DNA from: Methanothrix harundinacea 6Ac | GTDB taxonomy: Archaea; Halobacteriota; Methanosarcinia; Methanotrichales; Methanotrichaceae | Length of the DNA: 64,000 nucleotides | Assembly: GCF_000235565.1 (NCBI RefSeq) | Contig: NC_017527.1 | Coordinates: forward strand, 558,001 to 622,000 | Direction of reading: 5' to 3' | Shown: positions 43,478 to 52,541 of the stretch, in pieces | How positions within the stretch are numbered: the first letter of the stretch is position 1 | How the letters are laid out: every line of letters begins with the position of its first letter | Position numbers and translations under genes: made by a program | Notes under the pieces: generated by a model | Told to the model about the DNA's origin: nothing | What the model saw: only the letters and a program-made list of their open reading frames with translations | Database searches by the model: none

Positions 43478-44521
43478 CTAGGCCACCTCCCTGATCTTCT
43501 CGAGGATCTGATGGCGCTGGATGAGGTTTCCTCCATACCTCGATACGAGGGCTACCTCCCGGCAGCCTGTAGCGAGGCGGATGTCCTCTCGCATCTGACC
43601 GTCGCTCATCTCGACGGATATGAATCGAGAGCCTCTATCGGCAAAGGCCCTCAGCTCCCGGGAGGGGAAGGGGAAGAGGGATATGGGCCTGAAGAGGCCG
43701 GCTGCTATCCCCTCTCTCCGGGCGGCATCGACGGCGGACTTGGCGATCCGGCTGCTGATCCCGTAGGAGACGAGGACCACCTCGGCGTCCTCGCACCTGT
43801 AAAGCTCGTACTCGACCTCCTCCTCCCGGATCCGGTCGTACTTCGCCTGGAGCCGGAGGTTGTGCTCCTCCAGCTCCCTGAAGTCGAGGTCGATGGAGGT
43901 GACCAGGTTTCCTCGCGTCTCTTTATTCCCCCGGACGGCCCAGGAGTCGTCGATCACCGGCTCGATCGCCCTCTTCGGAAAGGTGAGGAGCTCCACCATG
44001 TGGCCGAGGACCCCGTCGGCGAGGATGACCGCCGGGTTTCGGTACTTGAAGGCGAGGTCGAAGGCCTTGATGGTGAAGTCGCACATCTCCTGGACGGAGT
44101 TGGGGGCGAGGACGAGGTTCCTGTAGCATCCGTGCCCCCCGCCCTTCACCGCCTGGTTGTAGTCGGACTGCTCCGGCCCGATGTTCCCCAGCCCCGGACC
44201 GGCCCGGGCGATGTCGACGATGACGCAAGGAAGCTCAGCCCCCGCGATGTAGGATATCCCCTCCTGCTTGAGGCTCATCCCGGGGCCGGAGGAGGCGGCG
44301 AGGACCCGGTGGCCGGCGGCCGCCGCCCCGTAGACCATGTTTATCGCCGCCTCCTCCGACTCCGCCTGGACAAACTTTCTCCCCACCTTTGGGAAGTACT
44401 TTGAGGCCTCGTGGAGGATCTCGCTCGCCGGGGTTATGGGGTAGCCGAAGTAGCAGTCGCATCCCGCATACATCGCCCCGACGATCACGGCGCTGTTTCC
44501 ATCAACTAGCTGGGCTGGCAT
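43478..44521 (-). CDS. 2-oxoacid:ferredoxin oxidoreductase alpha subunit (VorB/KorA-like)
   Basis: Alpha (PYR-domain) subunit of 347 residues. Family sequence is clear: [71 protein letters not shown] and [19 protein letters not shown]. The C-terminal half has the transketolase-C type fold ([18 protein letters not shown]). The presence of [13 protein letters not shown] and its neighbours points to the branched-chain (VOR) or 2-oxoglutarate (KOR) subgroups. It starts immediately at the stop of the synthetase gene, so stoichiometric expression with it is likely. Confidence 0.9.
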   Translation of the reverse strand: MPAQLVDGNSAVIVGAMYAGCDCYFGYPITPASEILHEASKYFPKVGRKFVQAESEEAAINMVYGAAAAGHRVLAASSGPGMSLKQEGISYIAGAELPCVIVDIARAGPGLGNIGPEQSDYNQAVKGGGHGCYRNLVLAPNSVQEMCDFTIKAFDLAFKYRNPAVILADGVLGHMVELLTFPKRAIEPVIDDSWAVRGNKETRGNLVTSIDLDFRELEEHNLRLQAKYDRIREEEVEYELYRCEDAEVVLVSYGISSRIAKSAVDAARREGIAAGLFRPISLFPFPSRELRAFADRGSRFISVEMSDGQMREDIRLATGCREVALVSRYGGNLIQRHQILEKIREVA

Positions 44522-46408
44522 CTATCCCTCCTCCTCGAACTTCTCCTTTGACGGTATGTGGACCTCGATGGCGAAGGGCTCCGGGCAGGTGTAGTAGCAG
44601 TTCCCGCAGCCGATGCACCCCTCCCCCGAATAGATCGCGTAATGGTATCCCCGAGCGTTCAGCTCCTCTCCCAGGGCGAGGACGTTGGTGGGGCAGGCGA
44701 TGATGCACCTCTCGCACGCCTTGCACTCCAGGGCGTTGATCACCGGATAAGGCTTGTCCTTCTCCCTGATCTCAACCCTCCTTATCTTGCCGCTGATCGT
44801 CTTCGGGAGCTCTTCTGCGAACTCGACGATCCTCGGGTACTTGTAGGGGGCGGTGATAGCTTTGACGTGGTTTTGGAGCTCATTCTTCAGCTCCTCCGAC
44901 GGCGCAGAGCCTTTCGTCAGGACGACCGTCGCCTTCACCACCTGCCCCCGGAGGGGGTCCGGGACCCCGGTGATAGCGCACTCCAGGACCGCGGGGTGGG
45001 TGAGGAGGGCGCTCTCCACCTCGAAGGGGCCGACCCTATAGCCGGAGCTCTTGATGATGTCGTCGGCCCTTCCGACGAACCAGAAGTAGCCGTCCTCGTC
45101 CATCCAGGCGGTGTCCCCGGTGTGGTAGTAGTCGTCGTGCCAGGTGTTCCTCATCTTCTCGGGGTCGAGGTGGTAGTCGACGAAGAGGCCGATGGGCTTG
45201 CCCTTATCCGTCTTGATGACGATCTCCCCCTCCTCCCCGACCTCGCAGATCCTGTCGTTCTTGTCCACCAGGACGATCTCGTAGCCGGGGGAGGGCTTCC
45301 CCATCGACCCGGGCTTCGGGTCCATCCAGGGGTAGTTGGCTATGGCGACGACCGTCTCAGTCTGGCCGAACCCCTCCATCAGCCGCAGCCCCGTCGCAGC
45401 GAGGAACTTTTCGTATATCGAGGGGTTGAGGGGCTCGCCGGCGGTGACGGCGTACCGGAGGGTCGAGAAGTCGTACCTGGAGATGTCCTCCTTTATCATG
45501 AACCGGTAGATGGTGGGGGGGGCGCAGAAGGTGGTGACTCTGTACTTAGCCGCCATATCCATCATCCTCCCGGCGTCGAACCGGTCGTAGTCGTAGACGA
45601 AGACCGCCGATCCCGCGATCCACTGGCCGTAGAGCTTCCCCCAGACTGCCTTCCCCCAGCCGGTGTCGGCGACGGTGTAGTGGAGGCCGCCATCCTCGAC
45701 GTTCTGCCAGTACCTCGCCGTCAAGATGTGGCCGAGGGAGTAGCTCTGGTCGTGGTTTACCATCTTGGGGTTTCCTGTCGTCCCGGAGGTGAAGTAGGCG
45801 AGGAGGATGTCGGAGCTCTTCGTCCCTTCTGGCCTCTCGAACTCCGGGGATGCCGCCTCCAGCTCCTCCCTCAGGTTCAGCCAGCCGTCCCTCGCCCCTT
45901 CTCCGACGAAGGCCTTCAGGACCCCGGCATCTCTCAATTCCTTACAGGCTCCGTCCACCTCCTCGGGGACCCCCTCCTCGGCGATGGATATGATCATCTT
46001 CAGGTCCGCCCGCCGGATCCTATAGACGATATCCTTCCTCTTCAGCATGTGGGTTGCGGGGATGGCGACGGCCCCGATCTTGTGGAGGCCGATCATAGAG
46101 ATCCAGAACTCATATCGGCTCTTGAGGGAGAGCATCACGGCGTCTCCCTTCCTTATGCCGTGCCCCTTGAAGAAGTTGGCAGCCCTGTCGCTCTCGCGCT
46201 TCATATCCCCGAAGGTCAGGATCTTCTCGTCCCCGGAGTCGTTGCACCAGACGAGGGCCACCTTATGGGGGTCCTCCTCGGCGTAGACGTCGACGACGTC
46301 AAAGGCGAAGTTGAACTCCTTGGGGACTATGATCTTGAAGTTCTCTATAAAATCCTCATAAGATTTGAAATCCGTCCTGGGGACGAACCTATCCAGTAGA
46401 GACGACAT
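44522..46408 (-). CDS. AMP-forming acyl-CoA synthetase fused to a 2[4Fe-4S] ferredoxin
   Basis: Activates a carboxylic acid with ATP and CoA. Residues 1-555 are a medium-chain-type acyl-CoA synthetase: the P-loop-like [66 protein letters not shown] and the catalytic Lys in [10 protein letters not shown]. As I recall, the related Methanosarcina enzyme prefers 2-methylbutyrate. Residues 559-628 hold two CX2CX2CX3CP clusters (C562/565/568/572 and C598/601/604/608), the ferredoxin type found as the delta subunit of 2-oxoacid oxidoreductases. Alpha and beta-gamma subunit genes follow directly. The fusion implies that acid activation and reductive carboxylation of the acyl-CoA are physically linked. 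Confidence 0.88.
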   Translation of the reverse strand: MSSLLDRFVPRTDFKSYEDFIENFKIIVPKEFNFAFDVVDVYAEEDPHKVALVWCNDSGDEKILTFGDMKRESDRAANFFKGHGIRKGDAVMLSLKSRYEFWISMIGLHKIGAVAIPATHMLKRKDIVYRIRRADLKMIISIAEEGVPEEVDGACKELRDAGVLKAFVGEGARDGWLNLREELEAASPEFERPEGTKSSDILLAYFTSGTTGNPKMVNHDQSYSLGHILTARYWQNVEDGGLHYTVADTGWGKAVWGKLYGQWIAGSAVFVYDYDRFDAGRMMDMAAKYRVTTFCAPPTIYRFMIKEDISRYDFSTLRYAVTAGEPLNPSIYEKFLAATGLRLMEGFGQTETVVAIANYPWMDPKPGSMGKPSPGYEIVLVDKNDRICEVGEEGEIVIKTDKGKPIGLFVDYHLDPEKMRNTWHDDYYHTGDTAWMDEDGYFWFVGRADDIIKSSGYRVGPFEVESALLTHPAVLECAITGVPDPLRGQVVKATVVLTKGSAPSEELKNELQNHVKAITAPYKYPRIVEFAEELPKTISGKIRRVEIREKDKPYPVINALECKACERCIIACPTNVLALGEELNARGYHYAIYSGEGCIGCGNCYYTCPEPFAIEVHIPSKEKFEEEG

Positions 46409-46429
46409 TTTAAGATCCTCTTTCTGCGG

Positions 46430-46978
46430 TTACATCACCACGACGAGCATCTTCGCGGGCCTGTCGTCTTGGGCCTCCATGGCGTGCAGGAAGGACGAAT
46501 CGAACAATATCGAGTCCCCCTCGTTGAGGACGATCTCGTGATCGTGGATCGAGAACTTGAGGGACCCCTCCAGGACGTAGTCGAACTCCTGGCCGGGATG
46601 GCTGTAGGCTGCCGGCTTCTCCCTCTTCGGCTCGATGGTGACGATGAAGAACTCCCCCCTCTTGGAGAGGAACTTCCCCGCCAGGTTCTGGTACCTGTAC
46701 TGCCTCCGCCGCTCCACCTCGACCCCCTCGCCCTTCCTAGTCACCGTGAATATCCGCATCCTCGGCTCTTCCCCGGTGAGGAGGAGGTTCATGTCGACCT
46801 CGAGCCGCTGGCCGATCTCGATCAGCTTGCTCGCGGGGATCTCCATCTTCCCCTCCTCGTAGCAGTTGTACGTCTCCAGGGGCACCTTCAGGTGCTCTGC
46901 CATCTCCTCCGCCGTCACCTTGGACAGCTCTCGCATCTCCCGAATTCGGGTTGCTATCTCCTCAATGGTCTCCGCCAT
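46430..46978 (-). CDS. XRE-family regulator with C-terminal cupin domain
   Basis: Transcriptional regulator of 182 residues. Residues 5-68 are an XRE helix-turn-helix ([45 protein letters not shown]). Residues about 105-180 are a cupin ([52 protein letters not shown]), likely a small-molecule sensing barrel. It is the first gene of the synthetase/oxidoreductase operon (21 bases before the next gene), so it is probably the local regulator responding to a carboxylate or acyl-CoA. Confidence 0.88.
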   Translation of the reverse strand: MAETIEEIATRIREMRELSKVTAEEMAEHLKVPLETYNCYEEGKMEIPASKLIEIGQRLEVDMNLLLTGEEPRMRIFTVTRKGEGVEVERRRQYRYQNLAGKFLSKRGEFFIVTIEPKREKPAAYSHPGQEFDYVLEGSLKFSIHDHEIVLNEGDSILFDSSFLHAMEAQDDRPAKMLVVVM

Positions 46979-47123
46979 GCCGATTCACCCACTCACCCTC
47001 GATATGCCAAAATGGTATAAAGCCTCCGCCTCTCTGCCGGGGGAAAATTCGATAATATGCGGTCGATAAAAATCTATCGGGGGATCTCTTGCCCTTTCCG
47101 GGCCTCGAGAGGGGGACCTCAAC

Positions 47124-47133
47124 CTATTAATAA
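47124..47133 (+). promoter_or_regulatory. TATA box of the archease-rtcB-trmJ operon
   Basis: TATTAATAAA is centred about 32 bases before the archease ATG, with no ribosome binding site between, which indicates a leaderless or near-leaderless transcript. Confidence 0.5.
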
Positions 47134-47159
47134 ACCCCCCACCCCTTGATCATATCGAG

Positions 47160-47597
47160 ATGGAACCCGTTGAATATCTGGAGCACACCGCCGACGTCAA
47201 GTTCCGGGTCCGGGGCCGGAGCCTGGAGGAGCTCTTCGAGAGCGCAGGCCTCGCGCTGATCGGAGCCATGATAGACCCCTCCACCGTCCGGGTCGAGGAG
47301 TCCTGGCCGGTGGAGATCGAGGCGGAGTCCCTGGAGGCCCTCCTCTACGAGTGGCTATCGGAGATCCTTTACCTATTCGAGGTGGAGCTGGCGGCGTTCT
47401 CGGAGTTCGAGGTCGCCCTCGATGGAGGGCCCGACGGCTGGAGCCTTTCGGGCCGGGTCGGGGGGGAGAGGATCGACCCAGAGAGGCACCTCTTCGAGAC
47501 GGAGGTGAAGGCGGTCACCCTCCACCAGTTCGAGATCGGTAGGGAAGAGGTGGGGGGGGAGGAGATCTGGACCGCTCAGGTGGTTTTAGACGTTTGA
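47160..47597 (+). CDS. Archease, RtcB ligase cofactor
   Basis: Protein of 145 residues that accelerates guanylylation of the RNA ligase RtcB. The start YLEHTADVKFRVRGRSLEELFESAG is the family signature, with the metal-binding Asp in HTADV; other conserved parts are ESLEALLYEWLSEILYLFE and the C-terminal EVKAVTLHQFEI followed by VVLDV, whose final Asp is expected at the metal site. It lies 9 bases before rtcB. Confidence 0.93.
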   Translation: MEPVEYLEHTADVKFRVRGRSLEELFESAGLALIGAMIDPSTVRVEESWPVEIEAESLEALLYEWLSEILYLFEVELAAFSEFEVALDGGPDGWSLSGRVGGERIDPERHLFETEVKAVTLHQFEIGREEVGGEEIWTAQVVLDV

Positions 47598-47606
47598 GGA
47601 GATCCC

Positions 47607-49028
47607 ATGCTGAACAGGATAGACGATTACATATTTGAGGTGCCGATCGGCCACCAGAAGGGGATGCGCGTCCCGGGACGGATCTTCATCTCCGAGAGGC
47701 TCCTCGAGCAGGTGGAGTCCGGAACCCTCGACCAGGTGGCGAACGTCGCCACCCTCCCCGGGATAGTCAACTACTCGATGGCGATGCCCGATGCTCATCT
47801 CGGCTACGGCTTTCCCATCGGCGGCGTCGCCGCCTTCCGGGAGGATGGGGGGGTGATAAGCCCCGGGGGCGTCGGCTTCGACATAAACTGCGGCGTCCGG
47901 ATGCTGAGGACGGACCTTCTGGCGGAGGATGTGGCGCCGATGATGACGAACCTCGTCGAGGACCTCTTCCACGACGTCCCCTCCGGCGTCGGGGCGAAGG
48001 GGAGGCTCCGGGTCTCGGAGCACGAGCTCGACGAGGCCTTCACCCGGGGGGCGGCCTGGGCGGTGGAGGCGGGGTTCGGCGTTCCTGAGGATCTCGAGCA
48101 CTGCGAGGAGGGGGGCCGGATGGAGGGGGCGAAGCCCGACCAGGTGAGCCTGAAGGCGAGGAAGAGGGGGCGTCCCCAGCTCGGGACCCTGGGGAGCGGA
48201 AACCACTTCCTGGAGATCCAGAGGGTCGACGAGATCTTCGATGACGACCTCGCCAAAAGGTTCGGCCTCTTCCGGGGCCAGATCACCGTCATGATCCACT
48301 GCGGATCGAGGGGGGCAGGCCACCAGATCTGCACCGACCACCTCCAGGTCCTCAGCCGGGCGGTAAAAAAGTACGGTATAGAGCTCCCCGACAAGCAGCT
48401 CGCCTGCGCGCCGTTGGGGACGCCGGAGGCGGAGAACTACTTCGGGGCGATGGCGGCGGCGGCAAACTACGCCTGGGCGAACCGTCAGATCATCTCCGCC
48501 TGGACGAGGGAGGTCTTCGAGAGGTACTTCCCCGACGCTCGGCTGGACCTCGTCTACGACGTCGCCCACAACGTCGCCAAGGTGGAGGAGCACGAGGTCG
48601 ACGGCTCGAGGGAAAGGCTCTACGTCCACCGGAAGGGGGCGACGAGGGCCTTCGGCCCCGGGAGGCCCGAGATCCCAATGGCGTACAGGGAGGCGGGCCA
48701 GCCGGTGATCATACCCGGGTCGATGGGGACCCCCTCCTACGTCCTCTGCGGGAGCGCCGGGGCGATGCGGCTCACCTTCGGCTCCGCCTGCCACGGGGCC
48801 GGAAGGATCATGAGCAGGACCCAGGCGAAGAAGACCTACGCCGGGGCGGAGGTGAAGGATGTCCTGACGAGGCGCGGGATCAAGGTGATGGCGACTCACC
48901 CGAAGATGCTCGCCGAGGAGGCCCCCGAGGTCTACAAGCCGAGCTTCGAGGTCGTCGACGTCGTCCACCACCTGGATATAGCGAGGAAGGTGGCGAAGGT
49001 CGTCCCCCTGGGAGTCTCCAAGGGATGA
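47607..49028 (+). CDS. rtcB: RNA-splicing ligase RtcB
   Basis: GTP-dependent tRNA ligase joining 2',3'-cyclic phosphate and 5'-hydroxyl ends of split tRNA exons. The 473 residues are full length and contain no intein. Active-site blocks are AMPDAHLGYGFPIGGVAAF, GGVGFDINCGVRML (metal Asp and Cys), LGSGNHFLEIQ, MIHCGSRGAGHQ and DVAHNVAKVEEH; the C-terminal CHGAGRIMSR carries the guanylylated His. It overlaps trmJ by four bases (ATGA). Confidence 0.96.
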   Translation: MLNRIDDYIFEVPIGHQKGMRVPGRIFISERLLEQVESGTLDQVANVATLPGIVNYSMAMPDAHLGYGFPIGGVAAFREDGGVISPGGVGFDINCGVRMLRTDLLAEDVAPMMTNLVEDLFHDVPSGVGAKGRLRVSEHELDEAFTRGAAWAVEAGFGVPEDLEHCEEGGRMEGAKPDQVSLKARKRGRPQLGTLGSGNHFLEIQRVDEIFDDDLAKRFGLFRGQITVMIHCGSRGAGHQICTDHLQVLSRAVKKYGIELPDKQLACAPLGTPEAENYFGAMAAAANYAWANRQIISAWTREVFERYFPDARLDLVYDVAHNVAKVEEHEVDGSRERLYVHRKGATRAFGPGRPEIPMAYREAGQPVIIPGSMGTPSYVLCGSAGAMRLTFGSACHGAGRIMSRTQAKKTYAGAEVKDVLTRRGIKVMATHPKMLAEEAPEVYKPSFEVVDVVHHLDIARKVAKVVPLGVSKG

Positions 49029-49828
49029 GGATCCGGGTCGTCCTGGTGGAGCCTCTCTACGAGGGGAACGTCGGCTCCGTGGCGAGGGCGATGAAGAACT
49101 TCGGCTTCTCCGACCTCGTCCTCGTCCGCCCCTGCGAGATCGAGGATTTCGGCCTCGCCATGGCGTCCCATGCGAGGGAGGTGATCGAGGGGGCGAGGGT
49201 CGTCGATGGTCTTGGGGAAGCGATCTCGGCCGCAAACCTCGTCGTCGGGACGACGGGGGTGAGGGGTCGGACCACCGACCGCCACCTGAGGGTTCCAAGC
49301 CTCTCCCCGAAGGAATTGGCAGAGAGGCTCCAGGGCGGAAGGGGGGAGGTGGCCCTCCTCCTGGGGAGGGAGGACGACGGCCTCTCCTGCGAGGAGCTCG
49401 CAGCCTGCGATGTCGTCGTCTCGATACCCACAAGCCCCGAGTACCCCATAATGAACCTCTCCCACGCTGCCGCCGTCCTCCTCTACGAGCTCTCCCGGGT
49501 CGAGGGGGGGGAGGTGGAGCTGGCTCGGCCCGAGAACCTCGCCCGCCTCCTAGACCACTTCCGGGCCGCCCTGGTGGAGTCGGAGTACCACCAGCACAAG
49601 CTCGAGAAGACGATGCTGATGCTGAAGAGGATCTTCGGGAGGGCGAGGCTCACCGACCGGGAGGTCCAGACCCTCCGCGGCGTCGTCCGGAACCTCCGGT
49701 GGGGGGCTGTCCACCGCGGAGGCGGCTCTGAAGAATGGTGTTTTGGGGCGGGCACCGAGGTCCGGGAAGATGGCCAGGACGAGGGGGAGGGGGCTGCCGG
49801 GTCCGACAGGAGCGGGGTTCAGGAGTAG
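49025..49828 (+). CDS. trmJ: TrmJ/SPOUT RNA 2'-O-methyltransferase
   Basis: SpoU-family methyltransferase of 267 residues, in archaea modifying C32 of tRNA. Family sequence: VVLVEPLYEGNVGSVARAMKNFGFSDLVLV (motif 1), LLLGREDDGLSCEEL (motif 2) and IPTSPEYPIMNLSHAAAVLLYEL (motif 3, trefoil knot). The last 30 residues are acidic and likely disordered, beyond the usual family end. Coupling with archease and rtcB makes this a tRNA maturation operon. Confidence 0.9.
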   Translation: MRIRVVLVEPLYEGNVGSVARAMKNFGFSDLVLVRPCEIEDFGLAMASHAREVIEGARVVDGLGEAISAANLVVGTTGVRGRTTDRHLRVPSLSPKELAERLQGGRGEVALLLGREDDGLSCEELAACDVVVSIPTSPEYPIMNLSHAAAVLLYELSRVEGGEVELARPENLARLLDHFRAALVESEYHQHKLEKTMLMLKRIFGRARLTDREVQTLRGVVRNLRWGAVHRGGGSEEWCFGAGTEVREDGQDEGEGAAGSDRSGVQE

Positions 49829-49882
49829 GGCGATGGGTCCTGACCGGAGCTTCTTGAACCGGCTTGCGGCATGTGGCCGCCG

Positions 49883-49919
49883 AAAAAAAAGCATTATGGG
49901 GGGCGAGGCTCTGCCCCCC
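49883..49919 (-). terminator. Terminator of the first RDD gene
   Basis: On the minus strand a GGGGGGC/GCCCCCC stem (49898-49904 with 49913-49919) is followed after 7 bases by a run of eight T (plus-strand A run at 49883-49890). Confidence 0.75.
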
Positions 49920-49948
49920 CAGTTAGGTATCAGACGGCCTTATTGAGA

Positions 49949-50377
49949 TCAGGCGTTGACTACATAGGTTCCCGCGATCTTGTCGTGCCAACCCTGCTTC
50001 TTCTTGTCGATGAGGATCCAGAGGTATCCGAGGAGGATCACCGCGGTCGATATGCCCATCCCGATCCACCGGAGGAAGCCCTTTCCGTATCCTATCGGAT
50101 AGGTCCCGTCGGTCCCTACCAGCTTGATCTTCATCGCCATCATCCCCGGAGTCTGGCCGTTTCCGAAGAAGTAGGTGTAGTACCCGACCGATACCAGAAA
50201 GCCCAGGAAGGCGTTTATGCCGCCCAGGGTCTCGCCGACGTTCATCGAGGCGTAGCTGAGGATCGATCCGATCACCCCGACGATGACGCTGTCGATCAGG
50301 TAGCCTATGAACCTCGACCCGACGCTCGCCAGGTCGAGGGGCGGCTCCCCCCTCTCTCCGGCAGTTTCCGTCTCCAT
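49949..50377 (-). CDS. RDD-family membrane protein, copy 1
   Basis: Small membrane protein of 142 residues. The RDD pattern is visible: SRFIGYLIDSVIVG (Arg-Asp helix), GNGQTPGMMAMKIKLV and the C-terminal DKKKQGWHDKIAGTYVV. About three or four helices. RDD proteins have been linked to ion exchange and stress; function is otherwise unknown. A TATA box (TTATTTATATG, minus strand, near 50427-50437) precedes it. The next upstream gene is a paralogue. Confidence 0.82.
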   Translation of the reverse strand: METETAGERGEPPLDLASVGSRFIGYLIDSVIVGVIGSILSYASMNVGETLGGINAFLGFLVSVGYYTYFFGNGQTPGMMAMKIKLVGTDGTYPIGYGKGFLRWIGMGISTAVILLGYLWILIDKKKQGWHDKIAGTYVVNA

Positions 50378-50426
50378 CTTCCAGCACCTCCATGAAATTT
50401 CTTCGGTACCTCTTTACATAACACTC

Positions 50427-50437
50427 ATATAAATAAT
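50427..50437 (-). promoter_or_regulatory. TATA box for the first RDD gene
   Basis: An ATATAAATAA element on the plus strand (TTATTTATAT on the minus) lies 50-60 bases before the ATG. Confidence 0.5.
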
Positions 50438-50578
50438 TTCTCTTAATTTGGTCTTAGCTGTCGTTTGATCGTCTCATCTCTCCATTAAACTGGGCGTGGA
50501 CGAGGATATCGCCGGAGATGGCCCGCGGATCGGCGCCCCCGTCGAAGGGAGGCGCCGGGATTTCCTGGAGACCCTCCG

Positions 50579-51034
50579 TCACTCCTTGACGACGTAGGTC
50601 CCAGCGATCTTGTCGTGCCAACCCTGCCTCCTCCTGTCGATGAGGATCCAGAGGTATCCGAGGAAGAGGACGACGCCAGATATCTCCATCCCGACCCACC
50701 GGAGAAAGCCCCGGCGGAGGCCTATAGGCTCGATTCCGTCGGCCCGGACCAGCTTGATCTCCAGGAGCCTCATCCCCGGCGTCTGCCCCGCCCCGAAGAA
50801 GTAGGTGTAGTATCCTATGCCGATCGCCGCCATCAGGAGGTATATCGGGGGATAATCCGATGGGAGGCCGCTCCAGGCCAAAGACCAATCCTCCGCCGGG
50901 AGGTCGAAGAGGAAGACGAGGGCGATGTAGATGATGCTCAGGACGACCAGGTCCATCAGGTATGACGCCATCCTCTGGCCGATGCCTGCCAGGTTTGGCA
51001 CCACCCCTTCCTTCTTATCGTATGGTTCATTCAT
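50579..51034 (-). CDS. RDD-family membrane protein, copy 2
   Basis: Paralogue of the neighbouring gene, 151 residues, with the same motifs: QRMASYLMDLVVLS, FFGAGQTPGMRLLEIKLV and DRRRQGWHDKIAGTYVVKE. The loop between the first two helices is longer, with FLFDLPAEDWSLAWSGLPSDYP. The ATG at 51034 is supported by an AGGGGTT site; the frame is open to 51061. The two genes are separated by 200 bases holding a separate promoter, so they are expressed independently. Confidence 0.82.
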   Translation of the reverse strand: MNEPYDKKEGVVPNLAGIGQRMASYLMDLVVLSIIYIALVFLFDLPAEDWSLAWSGLPSDYPPIYLLMAAIGIGYYTYFFGAGQTPGMRLLEIKLVRADGIEPIGLRRGFLRWVGMEISGVVLFLGYLWILIDRRRQGWHDKIAGTYVVKE

Positions 51035-51222
51035 TCTTCTAACCCCTTCCTTCGGGATCAAACTCCAGCAATGTATTTCATGCAGGTATAAATATTCGAC
51101 TTGCTGAGAAATAAGAGGTCACGCCGATTCAAATCATGCATATGAGAAAGAAAGGGAAGAAGGAAGGTGGACGGAATGGATTTGAAAGGTGAGGGAAAAG
51201 GCGATATATACGCACCGGGAGG

Positions 51223-51408
51223 TCATACCTCCCAGGCGGCGATCACCTTCTCGATGTTCACGTAGTCTCTTCTTCCTCCGTTCTCCAGGACCAGGACGCC
51301 GTCGGCGGAGCCCACCACCCTCCCGCGAAGCCGCTGGTCGCCGTCCCCGCCGAAGTAGACCTCAATATCTTTGTTGTACAGGTGCTCGGATATGAATTTG
51401 TCCATCAT
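51223..51408 (-). CDS. Small Sm-like beta-barrel protein
   Basis: Protein of 61 residues, not assigned to a named gene. Its strand pattern (KDIEVYFGGDGDQRLRGRV, ADGVLVLENGGRRDYVNIEKV) follows the Sm/LSm fold: a first strand, a Gly-rich turn, and a final strand setting up a VNxxKV end. It may bind RNA or pack as an oligomer. Two in-frame ATGs begin it, preceded by a GGTGGTGA site. The preceding gap holds two strong palindromes. Confidence 0.6.
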   Translation of the reverse strand: MMDKFISEHLYNKDIEVYFGGDGDQRLRGRVVGSADGVLVLENGGRRDYVNIEKVIAAWEV

Positions 51409-51704
51409 CGATTCACCACCTTAAAGGATCTATTTAGCAATAATAAGGCTTTAAACTAGATATAACTTGTGGTTAAGCCAAAAATTCGACCAGAAATCCC
51501 AAAAAACACGCCAAAATTTAAATCAACTTGATTAAATGATTTTAACTCGGATCAACCGGGGTTGATGATCCGAAGATCTTTCCTCAAGTCAAGTCGAGTT
51601 TAAATGGAAGGCCCAGTTCGAAAAGTGCTAAAAGGAGAGATGCACGGTTGAGGGCAAAAATCTGATCAGCGCCCTCGCATTTTCCCGTGAACTTGATGGA
51701 GGTA
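51409..51704. promoter_or_regulatory. AT-rich leader with two palindromes upstream of the Sm-like gene
   Basis: This 296-base gap has no gene. It holds a TATA-like AGATATAAC (51457-51465) oriented for the minus-strand Sm-like gene and two palindromes, AATCAACTTGATT (51521-51533) and ATCAACCGGGGTTGAT (51551-51566). Both carry the core ATCAAC, suggesting one regulator or an RNA structure. Confidence 0.45.
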
Positions 51705-52541
51705 TCATCCGGATACCTTGGGCCTCGCCGCCCCCGAGAAGGTCCCCGAATCCCTCGGCTCCGCCCTCTTTCCCCTCTTTATGGCGTCCTCGACGGCCTC
51801 GCGGATGATGTATCCCGCCCTGTGTAGGATGGTGTCTTTCAGCTCTGGGTCCTGGTCCATGCTGGCGGTGCATGGGTATGCGTGGTGGGCCTCGGATATC
51901 CTCTCCCGGAGGTCGGGCTGGTCGGTATCGAGTCCCGTCATCCTCTTTGCCACGTACCAGGTTGATCCGCACGGGGCGCTGCGGACGACGTTGGCGGCGA
52001 GGATCGTCTCCTTTCCCGGCCGGCTCTCCTGAGCTACGATCTCGATCTCGGGCTCGCCGAAGTGGGCCTTCTGCATGAAGGCGTTTATGGCAGGGGTGGC
52101 CGGGTCGGGCCTGAGGGCGCAGAAGGGCTTGGCGAAGGCGGCCTCCAGGCCCATCCTTCTCGCCTCCTCGGCCAGCTGGGTCCGGAGGCCCAGGGGGAGG
52201 TCCTTCGGCATTTCAGACCCTCCAATGATCCCTTTGTACCCTTTTTCTTTCAGGATGGAGAGGAGGCCGAATATGATGTCGGGGTGGACGTGGACGACGA
52301 TGGCGATATCCGCCTCGGGGATCTCGGCGGGGATGTAGGGAGATACGTCGTCGATGAAGTCTTCGAGGCCCTCGGGGTCGGGCATCTCGATGACGGATAC
52401 CAGGTCCTCAGCGAGGCTGTACTTGCCGGCCTTGCAGAGGGTGCAGCCGTCGCCGCAGGATATGCAGAACCCCGAGAAGTTGATCAGGTTTCCTATCAGG
52501 GTTCGCCCGAACTCGCCGTTGTAGAATACCGCGACCTTCAT
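51705..52541 (-). CDS. DUF166 family protein, copy 2
   Basis: Second copy of the protein at 18563-19399, 278 residues with only 12 differences, most in the last 25 residues and near the start (MKVAVFYNGEFG). The Cys cluster C26, C29, C33, C36 is intact. The open frame runs to 52871, but the ATG at 52541 overlaps the stop of the upstream gene by four bases, as expected for coupled genes. Unlike copy 1, there is no Dsr-like gene downstream, so the copies have different partners. Confidence 0.8.
   Translation of the reverse strand: MKVAVFYNGEFGRTLIGNLINFSGFCISCGDGCTLCKAGKYSLAEDLVSVIEMPDPEGLEDFIDDVSPYIPAEIPEADIAIVVHVHPDIIFGLLSILKEKGYKGIIGGSEMPKDLPLGLRTQLAEEARRMGLEAAFAKPFCALRPDPATPAINAFMQKAHFGEPEIEIVAQESRPGKETILAANVVRSAPCGSTWYVAKRMTGLDTDQPDLRERISEAHHAYPCTASMDQDPELKDTILHRAGYIIREAVEDAIKRGKRAEPRDSGTFSGAARPKVSG

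Noticed and set aside
44558-46399. A 613-codon ORF antisense to the acyl-CoA synthetase
   Set aside because: High-GC third positions on the real strand leave few stops on the other; no motifs are seen and the sense gene is certain.
47586-49433. A 615-codon ORF antisense to rtcB
   Set aside because: Arg/Pro/Gly-rich shadow of a clearly identified RtcB gene.
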